The notes: generated from the letters alone by a model not told the origin. 64,000 nt of DNA from JAJTGZ01 sp964403525 (GCA_964403525.1 CAYOGE010000002.1:131138-195137); one strand, 5' to 3'. Positions 51,413 through 60,188 are shown, counted from the stretch's first letter. Numbers and translations: made by a program.

Positions 51413-54274
51413 TCAGGCGATGTAGGCGATCTGCGACAGCGACCCCGACTGGCTCTGCAGCTTGCCGATCGCCGATTCCATGGCGGCAAACTGGTTCTGC
51501 AGCAGCGTGCGACGGCTGAGCAGCCGGGCGTCGATCTTCGCGATCTGGTCGTTCTGGGCCTTGATCTGGGCGTCGAGCAGCTTGCTCCTGCGGGCGAGCT
51601 TCCCGTCGGTGCTGCGCGTGAAGTTCTCCAGCTGGTCCGCCATGATCTCAAACACGCCGCGCGTGGTCACTGCCCCGGCGACGTTCTCACGCACCTGCCC
51701 CACTACCACGCCGTTGACGACGATGTCGCGCGACGAAGAGTTCTCGGCCTGCACGCGCCCTGCGAAGAGATCGGCCACTCCGTTTGGGTCCCGCTCAAGC
51801 GCCGCACGCAGCTTCTCTTCCTTCAGTTCCAGCTGCCCGCCGCTGCCAAGCTGCAGGCCCACATCAAAGAGGTACTGGTACTGGCTGTTGACCCCTTCGG
51901 CCTTGGTCTGAATCAGGGCCTTGACCATGCGCCGCAATTCCTGCGTTGTCGAGTCACCCAGCAGCACGCCGCGGGTGTTGCTGTCGGTGTCGTACTTCGA
52001 GCGTGAGTCGATCGAACCGACCAGCGCGTTGAACGCCGTCACAAACTTCTGCACCTCTCGCACGATTGCGTCGTTGTCGGACGTCACCGAGACGTTGGTC
52101 GGCGTGGTGCTGGCGCTGATCAGGTTCAGCGTCACCCCCGGCACCGCGTTGGTCACCGAGTTGCTGGTGCTCTCGATCGCCAGCGCCCGCGTCGGGTCGT
52201 CGCTGCCGTAAAACAGCAGCGCGTTCCGGGCGTGGGCAACGGTGTTGAGCCCGATGTCCGCGCCGCCCGTGTCGATCGTGAGCGCGCCGGCCGTGCCGCT
52301 GGCGCGGCTGGTCAGGCTGAGGCGGAAGGGGTTTGCGCTCCCGTCGTTGATGATGCTGGAGGCGAGCCCCACGTTCGCCGCGTTGATCGCGTCGGAGATC
52401 TGCGTGAGGTTGTCGGAAGGGTTCACCGTGATCACCCGCTCGTACGACCCGTCCACGCGGTTGGCCGCGCCGGTGCCGGTTGACGTTGAGTTGAGGTTCA
52501 GCGACCGGGCGACCGAGCCCGACAGATCGCGGATGGTGATCTGCGTTGCGGCCGCCGGATTGGTTGACTCGATCAGGATGCCGTCGCCCGTGTCGTTGAC
52601 GCGCGCACGCGTGTCGTTGGTGCCGCCGAGGTTGCTGTTGATCTGATCGACCAGGTCTCCCACCGTACGCTGCGACGAGGTGATGTTGATCTGCACCGCA
52701 GGCCCGGCGGCGGTGACGATCTCGATCCGGCCCTCACCGATGCCGCGCCGTCCGTTGAGGTCGCTCAGCAGCGTGCTCCGCCCGATCCACTGGCGCTGCG
52801 TCCGCGCCCCCGTGATCGTCGCACCGTTTGTTGGGTCCTGAGCAAGCCCCAGCGCCTCAGCGACCGTTCCGCTAGCTGCAAACTGGCCCGAGCCGGTCGT
52901 GTTGTCGGTCAGGATGAACCGCGTGCCCGTCGGATCGACCGAGAGCGTCGCCTTGCCGCCGGTCTGGCTGTTGAAGTGAGCGATGAAGTCCGTCACCGAA
53001 CCGGTCACATCGGCCGCGTTGATATCGATGTTGTTGATGCTCGATCCGTCCCGAAAATCCAGCCTGACCGTGTCAGGCGCGATCGTCGTTCCGCCCAGCA
53101 ACCGCGTCATGCTCACGCTGTTGAGCTTGCTCTGAAGCACGGTGCCGATGAGCGTGACGTTGTTGACCGATCCCAGGATGCCAAGATCGGCCGCCGTGGT
53201 GCCCGAACCGTTCTCCGTGACGGTGATCGGCTGGCCGGTCTGTCCGGTCGTGTCGATCAGGCGGATCGCCGAACCGCCGTTGGTCTGCCCGTCTGGCACG
53301 ATCTCCGCCGTGATCGCCCCGCCCCCCTGCGCGTTGATCCGGTTGACAACGTCACCCAGCGTCGTCGCCGCGACGCCCGTGCGGTTGTTCCCCACGTCGT
53401 AGACGTCACCGATGTTGATCTGGTGCGCGTTCCCCGCGCGGTCGGTGATCACGAAGTCGTGCCTGCCAAAGCCGACGGTGTTTGAGATGCCGACGCCCAG
53501 CCCGTCGTTGAGCGATGAGAGCCGCGTGCCCGCGCCCAGTCGATTGATGCGGGTGCCAACGATCGCCCCGGCCGCGGAAGAGTTCAGCCCAAGGTCCGCC
53601 GCCGTGGTGACCGACCCCTCGCTGGCAACAGAGATTGACCCGACGCCACCCGCGGCGTCGGTCAGCATCAGCCCGTTGCCGTCGCTGCTCACGGCGATGC
53701 GGAACTTTCCGGCACCGGCGTCGTTGATCGCCGTCATCGCGTCGTTAAGCGTGCTCGCCCGCGTCAGGTCCACCGTCGTACGGGTCCCGGCAGAGTCGGT
53801 CACGATGATCCGGCCGCGCTGCACGCCCTGACCGCCGTTGAGGGAGTTGAGCGTGGTGTCGGTGTCCATGCGCCCGCGCGAGTCTTCAACCACGATCTGC
53901 GAGAGCCCTAGGCCCGTCACATTGCTGTCGGCGAAACCGCGCGACAGCGTCTGCTGCGCGCTGGCGAGCCGCGCCACCGTCACGCTGTACTGACCGGGCG
54001 GCGCGCCGTTGGAAGCCGAGGCCGTGACGACCGATTCGGTCGCGCTGTTCGCCTTTGCCGAGCGGAAGATCGTGTTGAGCCGGAAACTCTGCGCCAGCGT
54101 GCGCAGCGCACTGGTCTTACCCGATACGTCAAGGAACGCCGCCTGTACCTTCTGGTAGCCGGCGATCCGCACCTGCGCCGTGGTCTTCGGGCGCGACTCA
54201 AGCGCGATCAACTGGTCGATGATCTGGCCGCTGTTGATGCCGCTGAACGCGCCGACAGAAGAGGTAATGGGCAT
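51413..54274 (-). CDS. fliD: Flagellar hook-associated protein 2 (filament cap), expanded by internal repeats
   Basis: FliD caps the growing filament and folds flagellin. 953 residues, about twice the enterobacterial length. The FliD_N domain (residues 1-110, GINSGQIIDQLIALESRP) and FliD_C domain (about 735-945) are at the ends. Between them are four related units of about 110-140 residues (about 142-250, 251-388, 389-500, 502-600) and a partial fifth. Units begin (L/S)xLNxGxGV in the clearest cases, contain T(L/V)xDxVxxIN and DGxGxxLTD-like flagellin-IN motifs, and most end in an A.xLGL segment. This gives a large variable head. ATG with AAGGAG seven bases upstream. Confidence 0.95.
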   Translation of the reverse strand: MPITSSVGAFSGINSGQIIDQLIALESRPKTTAQVRIAGYQKVQAAFLDVSGKTSALRTLAQSFRLNTIFRSAKANSATESVVTASASNGAPPGQYSVTVARLASAQQTLSRGFADSNVTGLGLSQIVVEDSRGRMDTDTTLNSLNGGQGVQRGRIIVTDSAGTRTTVDLTRASTLNDAMTAINDAGAGKFRIAVSSDGNGLMLTDAAGGVGSISVASEGSVTTAADLGLNSSAAGAIVGTRINRLGAGTRLSSLNDGLGVGISNTVGFGRHDFVITDRAGNAHQINIGDVYDVGNNRTGVAATTLGDVVNRINAQGGGAITAEIVPDGQTNGGSAIRLIDTTGQTGQPITVTENGSGTTAADLGILGSVNNVTLIGTVLQSKLNSVSMTRLLGGTTIAPDTVRLDFRDGSSINNIDINAADVTGSVTDFIAHFNSQTGGKATLSVDPTGTRFILTDNTTGSGQFAASGTVAEALGLAQDPTNGATITGARTQRQWIGRSTLLSDLNGRRGIGEGRIEIVTAAGPAVQINITSSQRTVGDLVDQINSNLGGTNDTRARVNDTGDGILIESTNPAAATQITIRDLSGSVARSLNLNSTSTGTGAANRVDGSYERVITVNPSDNLTQISDAINAANVGLASSIINDGSANPFRLSLTSRASGTAGALTIDTGGADIGLNTVAHARNALLFYGSDDPTRALAIESTSNSVTNAVPGVTLNLISASTTPTNVSVTSDNDAIVREVQKFVTAFNALVGSIDSRSKYDTDSNTRGVLLGDSTTQELRRMVKALIQTKAEGVNSQYQYLFDVGLQLGSGGQLELKEEKLRAALERDPNGVADLFAGRVQAENSSSRDIVVNGVVVGQVRENVAGAVTTRGVFEIMADQLENFTRSTDGKLARRSKLLDAQIKAQNDQIAKIDARLLSRRTLLQNQFAAMESAIGKLQSQSGSLSQIAYIA

Positions 54275-54302
54275 TCGTCGCTCCTTCGCTGTCTCAAACC
54301 GC

Positions 54303-54506
54303 TCACGCCGCCTTGCCGTGCGCCCGGCGCTTGCCGCTCCCGCTACCGGGGGGCATCACCAGGCCCAGACCCTTCACAGGGCTGGAGCGCGGCCACGTCG
54401 GGCGGTCAAGCCCCTTCGCACGCAGGATCAGCACATCCTGTGCCCACTGCGCCAGCATCCGCCGGTACATCGCCTTCGCTTTCGCTACCTGTTCCGCCGC
54501 ATCCAT
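54303..54506 (-). CDS. Small basic protein at the head of the fliD-fliS operon
   Basis: Not recognised, 67 residues. The first 35 residues form an amphipathic helix (AAEQVAKAKAMYRRMLAQWA), followed by a basic Gly/Pro/Lys-rich tail. ATG at 54506 with GGAAG six bases upstream, and only 28 bases before fliD on the same strand, so it is likely a real gene of the flagellar operon. A role in export or assembly is possible but not shown. Confidence 0.5.
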   Translation of the reverse strand: MDAAEQVAKAKAMYRRMLAQWAQDVLILRAKGLDRPTWPRSSPVKGLGLVMPPGSGSGKRRAHGKAA

Positions 54507-54810
54507 GCGCAACTTCCGTTCTGCAAAGGCTTTTCGCGGGCCGTCGGCAAGACGGCTCCATCCTCAACATCGGCACCCGGCCCCCCCCGGCTGAAGGGAG
54601 CCCGTCCGAGAATCCAATCCCAGCCTGCGGCCATTTCTGCGCGATACCCCGCCCCTACGCGCAAAGGCGGCGCACCCATCGCACGAGCCCTGAATCGCCG
54701 CTCAAACGCACCTCACTCCGGGGAGGCGCCGCACATGCCGATACACTCCGGCCCCGCCAGAACCGGCCGCACAGCGGCGCACCCGCCAACGTAAGGTCCA
54801 CTCAGCCCCC

Positions 54811-55503
54811 ATGACACTCCCACGCCCGATACCGATGTTGCTCGCCGCCCTGGGCGCGCTGGTGCTCCTCTCGGCGGCGGTCGGCGTCGTGCTCACCTTC
54901 ACCCAGAGCCCCCCCGCCTGGTTCTTCTTCAGCTTCGAGCTTGTCGTGATCCTCGCCGGCGTCTTCCTCGTGATGCTCGGCACCGGAAAGATCAAAGAAG
55001 GGCCCGCGATCACCCTCCTGTGCTGCGCCGGCGCGATCGGCGCCGGCTCGCTGCTTGGGTGGAAGGGCACCGGCCAGCAGATCAACGGTCACAGCATCAC
55101 GTGGCTCGTCGCGCTCCGCGCGCTGATCGCCGCGGCCCTCACCCTCGTCGCCGCCGCAGAGGTCGCCGCCCGCGACCCCAAACGCACCCTCCCGCGCCTG
55201 GGCTGGGGCGTGGCGATGGCCGTGCCGCTGCTGCTGATCATCGCGCTGTGTTTGAACGGCGCGATCCCCGGCGCGATCAGCAGGCTCGGCGTGAACAGCC
55301 CGGCGCTCGCCTTCGGCGTCTGGATGATCATCGGCCTCATCGTGATGGCCCTGGTGAGCGCCGCGGGGCACCTCTTCATCACAGGCTTTGCGATCGGGGT
55401 TGCGGCGTGGGATCGGCCTCCCGCTCAACGCCCTTCCGCCCCGGCAGACGGCCAAGCCACCGCCGCACCGACGCCGAGCACACCGAGCGGTACGCAGGGT
55501 TGA
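54811..55503 (+). CDS. Hypothetical polytopic membrane protein
   Basis: Unrecognised inner-membrane protein of 230 residues. About six helices: residues 5-30, 38-58, 66-82, 100-118, 130-152 and 165-192, with short loops. The last 40 residues are Pro/Ala/Thr/Ser-rich and extended. That tail is encoded in the 125 bases that also encode the C-terminus of the convergent hydrolase. TAAGGT lies 13 bases before the ATG and could be a -10. No ribosome site is visible. The 54507-54810 gap upstream holds this promoter and that of the flagellar operon; nothing else was found. Confidence 0.7.
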   Translation: MTLPRPIPMLLAALGALVLLSAAVGVVLTFTQSPPAWFFFSFELVVILAGVFLVMLGTGKIKEGPAITLLCCAGAIGAGSLLGWKGTGQQINGHSITWLVALRALIAAALTLVAAAEVAARDPKRTLPRLGWGVAMAVPLLLIIALCLNGAIPGAISRLGVNSPALAFGVWMIIGLIVMALVSAAGHLFITGFAIGVAAWDRPPAQRPSAPADGQATAAPTPSTPSGTQG

Positions 55504-56413
55504 TCCACAGGTCGTTGTGACGCGCCCCGGAGATCGTCACAACCTCACCCCCAGCCGCAAGCGCGATCTCCCGGCCGCCCTCGATCGGGCAGACCGGGTC
55601 GCTCTCTCCTTGGATCACAAGCAGCGGCACGCTCAACCGCTGCGCAAACGCAGCCCGGTCAAACGGCCCCCCCACGCGCTGCCACGCAACGCCGCCGATG
55701 GTCGTCAGCGCGGCACGCAGAATGCCCAGCCCGGGCAGGCCGCGCGCGCCCATCACGCGTGAAGCCGGGACCTGCGGCAGCGTGTAAGGCGCCTCGGTCA
55801 CCACCCCCACAACCCGCGGGTGCGTCCCGCACACGATCGACAGCCCTCCGCCGAGCGACCACCCAAACAGCACCACCGGCCCGTCGGTCTTCTCGATGAG
55901 CGCCAGCAGATCGGCAATCTCCACCCGTCCGAGCCGGCACAGCCCGGCGCTGCGCGGCGCATCACCGTGGCCGGGCAAGTCCCACAGCAGCACGCGCGAC
56001 GCCCCCGCGATGAACGGCTCCAGCCTCAGCAGCCCCCCCAAGCGGCCGTCACCCCACCCGTGCGTAAAGATCACCGTCGGTCCCGCCGCATCGTCACCGG
56101 GGATCTCCCACACCGGCAACCCCCCACCTCCGCGCCCTGGGCGATCGAGCACCCACTCGCCAAACGTCCGCGCCGCCACACCAAAGCGCGCACTGTCAAG
56201 CTCCGCCGGCGTGCCCGGTTGACCTCGCGCCAGCGCCGTGCCGTAGGTCCTTCGCGGCGGGTGCGTCAGCGAATACCGCGTGTAGAGCACCCCCGCCACC
56301 CACGCGATGCCAAAGCCGATCCCCAGCAGCATCGCCAGCCCCAACCAGTCCGCGTCCGCGATGCGCAGGTCGATCGCCAGCGAGCGCGTAAGCAGGTTTG
56401 AAGCCGCGCTCAC
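55379..56413 (-). CDS. Membrane-anchored alpha/beta hydrolase
   Basis: Predicted serine hydrolase of 344 residues. One N-terminal helix (WLGLAMLLGIGFGIAWVAGVL) anchors it. The alpha/beta fold shows the oxyanion region FTHGWGDGR, DLPGHGDAPRSA, the nucleophile elbow GWSLGG, the acid in QGESDPVCP, and the histidine in SGARHND. Substrate unknown; could be an esterase, peptidase or lipase. The GTG start overlaps the rseP stop in a GTGA junction, so the two are coupled. Its last 41 codons and stop are antisense to the end of the membrane protein gene at 54811-55503. Confidence 0.85.
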   Translation of the reverse strand: MSAASNLLTRSLAIDLRIADADWLGLAMLLGIGFGIAWVAGVLYTRYSLTHPPRRTYGTALARGQPGTPAELDSARFGVAARTFGEWVLDRPGRGGGGLPVWEIPGDDAAGPTVIFTHGWGDGRLGGLLRLEPFIAGASRVLLWDLPGHGDAPRSAGLCRLGRVEIADLLALIEKTDGPVVLFGWSLGGGLSIVCGTHPRVVGVVTEAPYTLPQVPASRVMGARGLPGLGILRAALTTIGGVAWQRVGGPFDRAAFAQRLSVPLLVIQGESDPVCPIEGGREIALAAGGEVVTISGARHNDLWINPAYRSVCSASVRRWLGRLPGRKGVEREADPTPQPRSQSL

Positions 56414-58575
56414 CGCCACAGCAGGTTCGCCAGGTCGTTGTACGTCGTCATCAGAAACACCGCGCCGATCAGCGCGATGCCGAGCAGCGCCGCCACGTTC
56501 TGCACCGCCGGGCTCACCGGCCGCCCGGTGAACTGCTCCCACAGCAGGAAGCAGAAGTGCCCGCCGTCAACGATCGGCAGCGGCAGGAAGTTCACCACCG
56601 CCAGGTTCACGCTCACCGCCGCCATGAAGAACAGCAGCCAGATCGTCCCCTTCCCGGCCAGCTTTGTCCCGACATCCGCGATTCCGATGGGGCCCTTGAG
56701 GTGCTCGACCTTCACGCTCCCTTGAAACAGACGCGCGAAGGTGAGGTAGGTCGTAAGGACCATCTTCTTCGTCTCGTCAAGGCCCTTCGCGATCGCCGGG
56801 AACACACCGCTCCGCTGGATGACGACCTCCGACGAGAGGAAATAGTCGCGCGGGATCGGGCTCTCCCACCCAAGCGCCGAAATCGCCGCCGCGTCCTGCG
56901 CCTCAAGGTGCAGCACGACCGCCCTCGTCGCGCCCTCGGCCTCGGGTGAGTCCGGCCCCGGCGGTGCAACCGTCAGGTGAATGTCGTTGAGCCCCGCCGC
57001 GATCAGCGCCTGCATCTCCGCGCGCACCGCCAGCAGCGTCGGCGTCGCACGCCCGCCAACGCGGAGAATGCGGCTGCCCGGGGTGACCTCCGCGCTGGTC
57101 GCCGCGAACGGGAGCGCCACATCACGCGCCCTGCCCGGCCCGATGTTCCCGCCGGTATCCGCCTCGGTCACCTTGCCGCGCGGGAATCGCGTGACGATCG
57201 AGCTCGTACGCGCGGTTGTCGCCAGCTCGATGCCGATCCGCCCCTGCGTGACCGCAACCTCGTCCTTCAGGTCGATGATCTGCCCGTCGCGCAGCACGCT
57301 CACGCGGATCGACGTCCGCCCCGGAGCGCCGATCTGCCGCAGCCCGTCGTCGATGCTCGGCCACTGCACATCACCCAGCCGCGCGAACACATCCCCCGCG
57401 CGGATGCCACCCTTCTCCGCGTTGCTGCCGGGAGAAACGGCCTTGGCCACCATCACGGGCGTGAGCCCGGCCAGGTGCTCCGTCGCGTTCGATGCACCGC
57501 CCTCGCGCTCGACAACCGCCCGCTGAAGCTCCGCCGCCGGCGTGACCGTCCGCTCGACCATCGCCCCCTTTGCGCTCTCGGCCGGCGGCAGCCAATAGGT
57601 CACAAACGGCTGACCGCCGCTGCGCTTTGCGCTGGCGCTGAGCCAGGAAAAGTCCAGCTCCGCCCCCGACCTGTCCACCAGCGTCATCCCCGGCTCAACG
57701 CCCGGCGCCCCCAGCGCCGCGAACCGCTCGGCGAGGCGCTCGCGGTCTTTCTCCGTCGCGCCGTCAACCAGCGTTCCCGAGAACGCCGGCCACACGCCAA
57801 GGGCCAGCATGCCGCTGGCGGAGTCGACCTTCGGCTTGGCGATGAACGTGATCGGTTCGGCGTACCCCTCCCGACGCACGGCCACAGAGATCGGGCGGTC
57901 CTTCCGGCTCATCGCCACCGCCAGGCTGATGTCCTTGAACGCCTCGATCTCGTCGTCGCCCACCGACACCACCGTGTCACCAACCATCAGACCCGTCAGC
58001 GTCTCGCTCCCCACGCTCGCGGTCGCCAGCGCTGCCGGCGAGCCCGGCACCACGTTGCCGATACGCGGCGACTCGGTCTTGAGCCCGTGCGAGAAGACGA
58101 TCACAAAGAGGACCGCCGCGGTAACGATGTTCATCGCCACGCCCGCGCTGATGACCACCATCCGCTTGTAGACCGGCGCCCGGTTGAAGCTGTCCGCCTC
58201 GTCGCTGGTCGCGCTCGGGTCGCTGTCGTCTTGCCCCAGCATCTTCACATACCCGCCCAGCGGCAAGAGGTTCAGCCGGTACTCGGTGGGGCTGATCTTG
58301 AACGCCTCGGCACCCCGGAACCCAACCCCTGCGCTCTGCTCAAGCTTCCGATGGGCGCTGAGCAGCCGCTGATACTCCTTCTCGCTGCTCCCCCGCCGCA
58401 GGCCCATCCCCTTGCGGAAGCTCACCACCGCCGGGCCGAACCCCAGCGCAAACGCCAGCACGCGGATGCCCGCCCACCGGGCCGCGGCAAAGTGCCCAAG
58501 CTCATGCAGAAAGATGATCAGGCTGAAGCCGATCACAACGAGCGCAAGATCGCCGGCGGTGCTCAAGAAACCCAT
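56410..58575 (-). CDS. rseP: Site-2 intramembrane zinc metalloprotease RseP family
   Basis: M50 protease that cleaves substrates inside the membrane, for example anti-sigma factors. 721 residues against a usual 360-450. Catalytic HELGH is at residues 24-28 in the first helix, and the second motif with the Asp ligand is near the C-terminus (FLPLPIVDGGHFCFLLWE split). Between them are at least two PDZ-like domains, one with VVPGSPAA and one with VSPGSNAEKGGIRAGDVF, plus an unusual insertion of about 200 residues. The ATG at 58575 follows AGGGGA; an in-frame ATG at 58602 is possible. Coupled to the hydrolase gene. Confidence 0.92.
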   Translation of the reverse strand: MGFLSTAGDLALVVIGFSLIIFLHELGHFAAARWAGIRVLAFALGFGPAVVSFRKGMGLRRGSSEKEYQRLLSAHRKLEQSAGVGFRGAEAFKISPTEYRLNLLPLGGYVKMLGQDDSDPSATSDEADSFNRAPVYKRMVVISAGVAMNIVTAAVLFVIVFSHGLKTESPRIGNVVPGSPAALATASVGSETLTGLMVGDTVVSVGDDEIEAFKDISLAVAMSRKDRPISVAVRREGYAEPITFIAKPKVDSASGMLALGVWPAFSGTLVDGATEKDRERLAERFAALGAPGVEPGMTLVDRSGAELDFSWLSASAKRSGGQPFVTYWLPPAESAKGAMVERTVTPAAELQRAVVEREGGASNATEHLAGLTPVMVAKAVSPGSNAEKGGIRAGDVFARLGDVQWPSIDDGLRQIGAPGRTSIRVSVLRDGQIIDLKDEVAVTQGRIGIELATTARTSSIVTRFPRGKVTEADTGGNIGPGRARDVALPFAATSAEVTPGSRILRVGGRATPTLLAVRAEMQALIAAGLNDIHLTVAPPGPDSPEAEGATRAVVLHLEAQDAAAISALGWESPIPRDYFLSSEVVIQRSGVFPAIAKGLDETKKMVLTTYLTFARLFQGSVKVEHLKGPIGIADVGTKLAGKGTIWLLFFMAAVSVNLAVVNFLPLPIVDGGHFCFLLWEQFTGRPVSPAVQNVAALLGIALIGAVFLMTTYNDLANLLWR

Positions 58576-58631
58576 GGAGTCCCCTATCGGTTGATCGTAC
58601 ATCCCTCGCACACCCGGGGGTTCGCCACTTC

Positions 58632-58637
58632 TACCCT
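58632..58637 (+). promoter_or_regulatory. -10 element (TACCCT) of a leaderless promoter
   Basis: Six bases separate it from the ATG at 58644. Confidence 0.55.
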
Positions 58638-58643
58638 CAATCC

Positions 58644-59306
58644 ATGACCCCCAGCCCCGCCCAGGTCGTCGCGTTCTGGTCCTGGTTCCGCGAAAACAAG
58701 CGCGCCATGGACACCCTCGACGACCCCGACGAGCCCTTCTGGGATGTGGCCCTCGCCGAACTCGCCAAGGTCCACCCCGACTTGAAGTTCGCCCTCTCCT
58801 CGCTCGAAGGCGACGCCGGCGGAGACCGCGAGTTTGTCCTCACCGCTTCATGCGACACTGACCTCTTCGAGACCGTTGACACCGTCATCGCCGCCGCCCC
58901 GCGCCTCTCCGGCTGGCAGTGGGTCCCCCTCAAGCCCCCCATGGGTTTCGACTTCATCTCCGAGTTTGAGGACCTCACGCTCAACCCCGCCGAGATGTGG
59001 TTCTTCCCGATGCGCGACTCCGCCCGCCCGCGATCGCTCGGCCTGCGCATCGCCGTTCCCGGCTTCACCAGGCGCCGGGCGGACCAGTACTTCGACGCCG
59101 TCGCGATCGTCCTGGAGACCGGCCTGGGCGAACGCGCCGCCGCCAGCGACCTGGAGCACATGGAAGTCGTCCCCATCCCGCCAAACCTCAAGGCCGAGGG
59201 GTTCGCGCCGCTCACCGAGCTCCCCGACTACCTCGAATGGAACCGCGCCAACCGCCTCCCCGCCCGCGGCTGGAGCGGCATCGCAGAATGGAGAACCGGC
59301 CGCTAG
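58644..59306 (+). CDS. Hypothetical cytoplasmic protein of the FWxWF family
   Basis: Protein of 220 residues without signal or membrane helix. It starts with an aromatic motif VVAFWSWFRENK, followed by conserved segments LTASCDTDLFETVDTVIAAAP, GWQWVPLKPPMGF and FEDLTLNPAEMWFF, and ends with PLTELPDYLEW. From memory, this order matches a widespread uncharacterised family found mainly in Bacteroidota and planctomycetes; no function is known to me. TACCCT six bases before the ATG, no ribosome site. ThpR follows after 34 bases in the same direction. Confidence 0.72.
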   Translation: MTPSPAQVVAFWSWFRENKRAMDTLDDPDEPFWDVALAELAKVHPDLKFALSSLEGDAGGDREFVLTASCDTDLFETVDTVIAAAPRLSGWQWVPLKPPMGFDFISEFEDLTLNPAEMWFFPMRDSARPRSLGLRIAVPGFTRRRADQYFDAVAIVLETGLGERAAASDLEHMEVVPIPPNLKAEGFAPLTELPDYLEWNRANRLPARGWSGIAEWRTGR

Positions 59307-59340
59307 GTTCGTCCCCGCCCCTCCCCCACTCACACCCGCC

Positions 59341-59901
59341 GTGCACACGCCCCTCCGCCTCTTCGTCGCCCTCACACCCGACCCAACCGCCGCGGCCTCG
59401 ATGGCCGCGGCCGCGGCGAACCTCGCTGCGCGCCTCCCGCCACACCGGCTGATCCCCTCCGAGCAACTCCACCTCACCCTCGCGTTCATCGGCGACACCC
59501 GTCCCAAAGAGGTCCGCGACATCAAAGAATCCGTCGACCGCTCGTGCGCGGGCCTGCGCCCGTTCACCCTCAGCGCTGAACGGATCATCACAATCCCCAC
59601 GCCCGAGGATGGCGGCCCGCCGCGCCTCATCGCCGCCGCGACCGACGCACCGCCGACGCTGCTGGAGATCCAGCGCCGCCTCGCCCAGCGCCTGACCAAG
59701 CCCAAGAAGAACGGCCGCCGGCCCCGCTTCCTCCCCCACCTGACCATCGCCCGTTATCTGCACGGTGAAACCAGCGATGCGATCGACCAGCCGCTCACTC
59801 ACCCCGCGCAGTGGCAAGTCACCGGGTGCACGCTCTACGCATCGGTCCTGACCGCTGCCGGATCGGTATACAACGAGCTGCACCGGTCCACGCTGGATTA
59901 A
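59341..59901 (+). CDS. thpR: RNA 2-prime,3-prime-cyclic phosphodiesterase ThpR (LigT)
   Basis: Two-histidine phosphodiesterase of 186 residues that hydrolyses cyclic phosphate ends of RNA. Both catalytic H-x-T/S-L/I motifs are present, HLTLAFIGDTRP and HLTIARY, in the normal spacing, after the opening RLFVALTPD. The start is the GTG at 59341, the only one in register with the family N-terminus; no ribosome site is visible. It probably shares a transcript with the upstream gene. Confidence 0.92.
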   Translation: MHTPLRLFVALTPDPTAAASMAAAAANLAARLPPHRLIPSEQLHLTLAFIGDTRPKEVRDIKESVDRSCAGLRPFTLSAERIITIPTPEDGGPPRLIAAATDAPPTLLEIQRRLAQRLTKPKKNGRRPRFLPHLTIARYLHGETSDAIDQPLTHPAQWQVTGCTLYASVLTAAGSVYNELHRSTLD

Positions 59902-59910
59902 TCCCCCCTC

Positions 59911-59945
59911 AACTCCCCGGCCTCCACGAGTCAGGGAGCGGGTCT
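59911..59945. repeat. REP-like element, copy 1 (short form)
   Basis: AACTCCCCGGCCTCCACGAG followed by TCAGGGAGCGGGTCT. Identical to copy 2 at 60011-60054 except for the absence of the 9-base CCCCGACCG. Confidence 0.75.
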
Positions 59946-59956
59946 GTTGCTCTTCA

Positions 59957-59991
59957 TTTGGCCCTTTGGCCATTTGCCATTTGGCCCTTTC
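59957..59991. repeat. Degenerate short tandem repeat, copy B
   Basis: Thirty-five bases of TTTGGCC/CATTTGG-like units, 31 of 35 identical to the segment in front of typA (28871-28905). Lies between the two REP-like copies. Confidence 0.7.
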
Positions 59992-60010
59992 GCCTCCCGC
60001 CCCCCCCCCC

Positions 60011-60054
60011 AACTCCCCGGCCTCCACGAGCCCCGACCGTCAGGGAGCGGGTCT
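60011..60054. repeat. REP-like element, copy 2 (long form)
   Basis: Same flanks as copy 1 with an internal CCCCGACCG; CCCG and CGGG can pair to make a short imperfect hairpin. Preceded by a run of ten or more C. The remaining bases to 60140 show nothing further. Confidence 0.75.
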
Positions 60055-60141
60055 CTAAACAGCAAGTGAAGACGCCTACGCGCCCTCATGACCCGGCCCT
60101 TGGGCATCAACCACACCCACGAAGAGCACCTATCCGACAAT

Positions 60142-60175
60142 GCACGCGGGCGCACCCGCTGGTGCGCCCGCGTGC
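60142..60175 (-). terminator. Terminator-like hairpin of the lipoprotein gene
   Basis: Perfect 15-base stem, GCACGCGGGCGCACC with its complement, around a CGCT tetraloop, 13 bases beyond the lipoprotein stop. The T-run on the minus strand is weak (ATTGTC). Confidence 0.7.
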
Positions 60176-60188
60176 GTCAGAAGACGGG

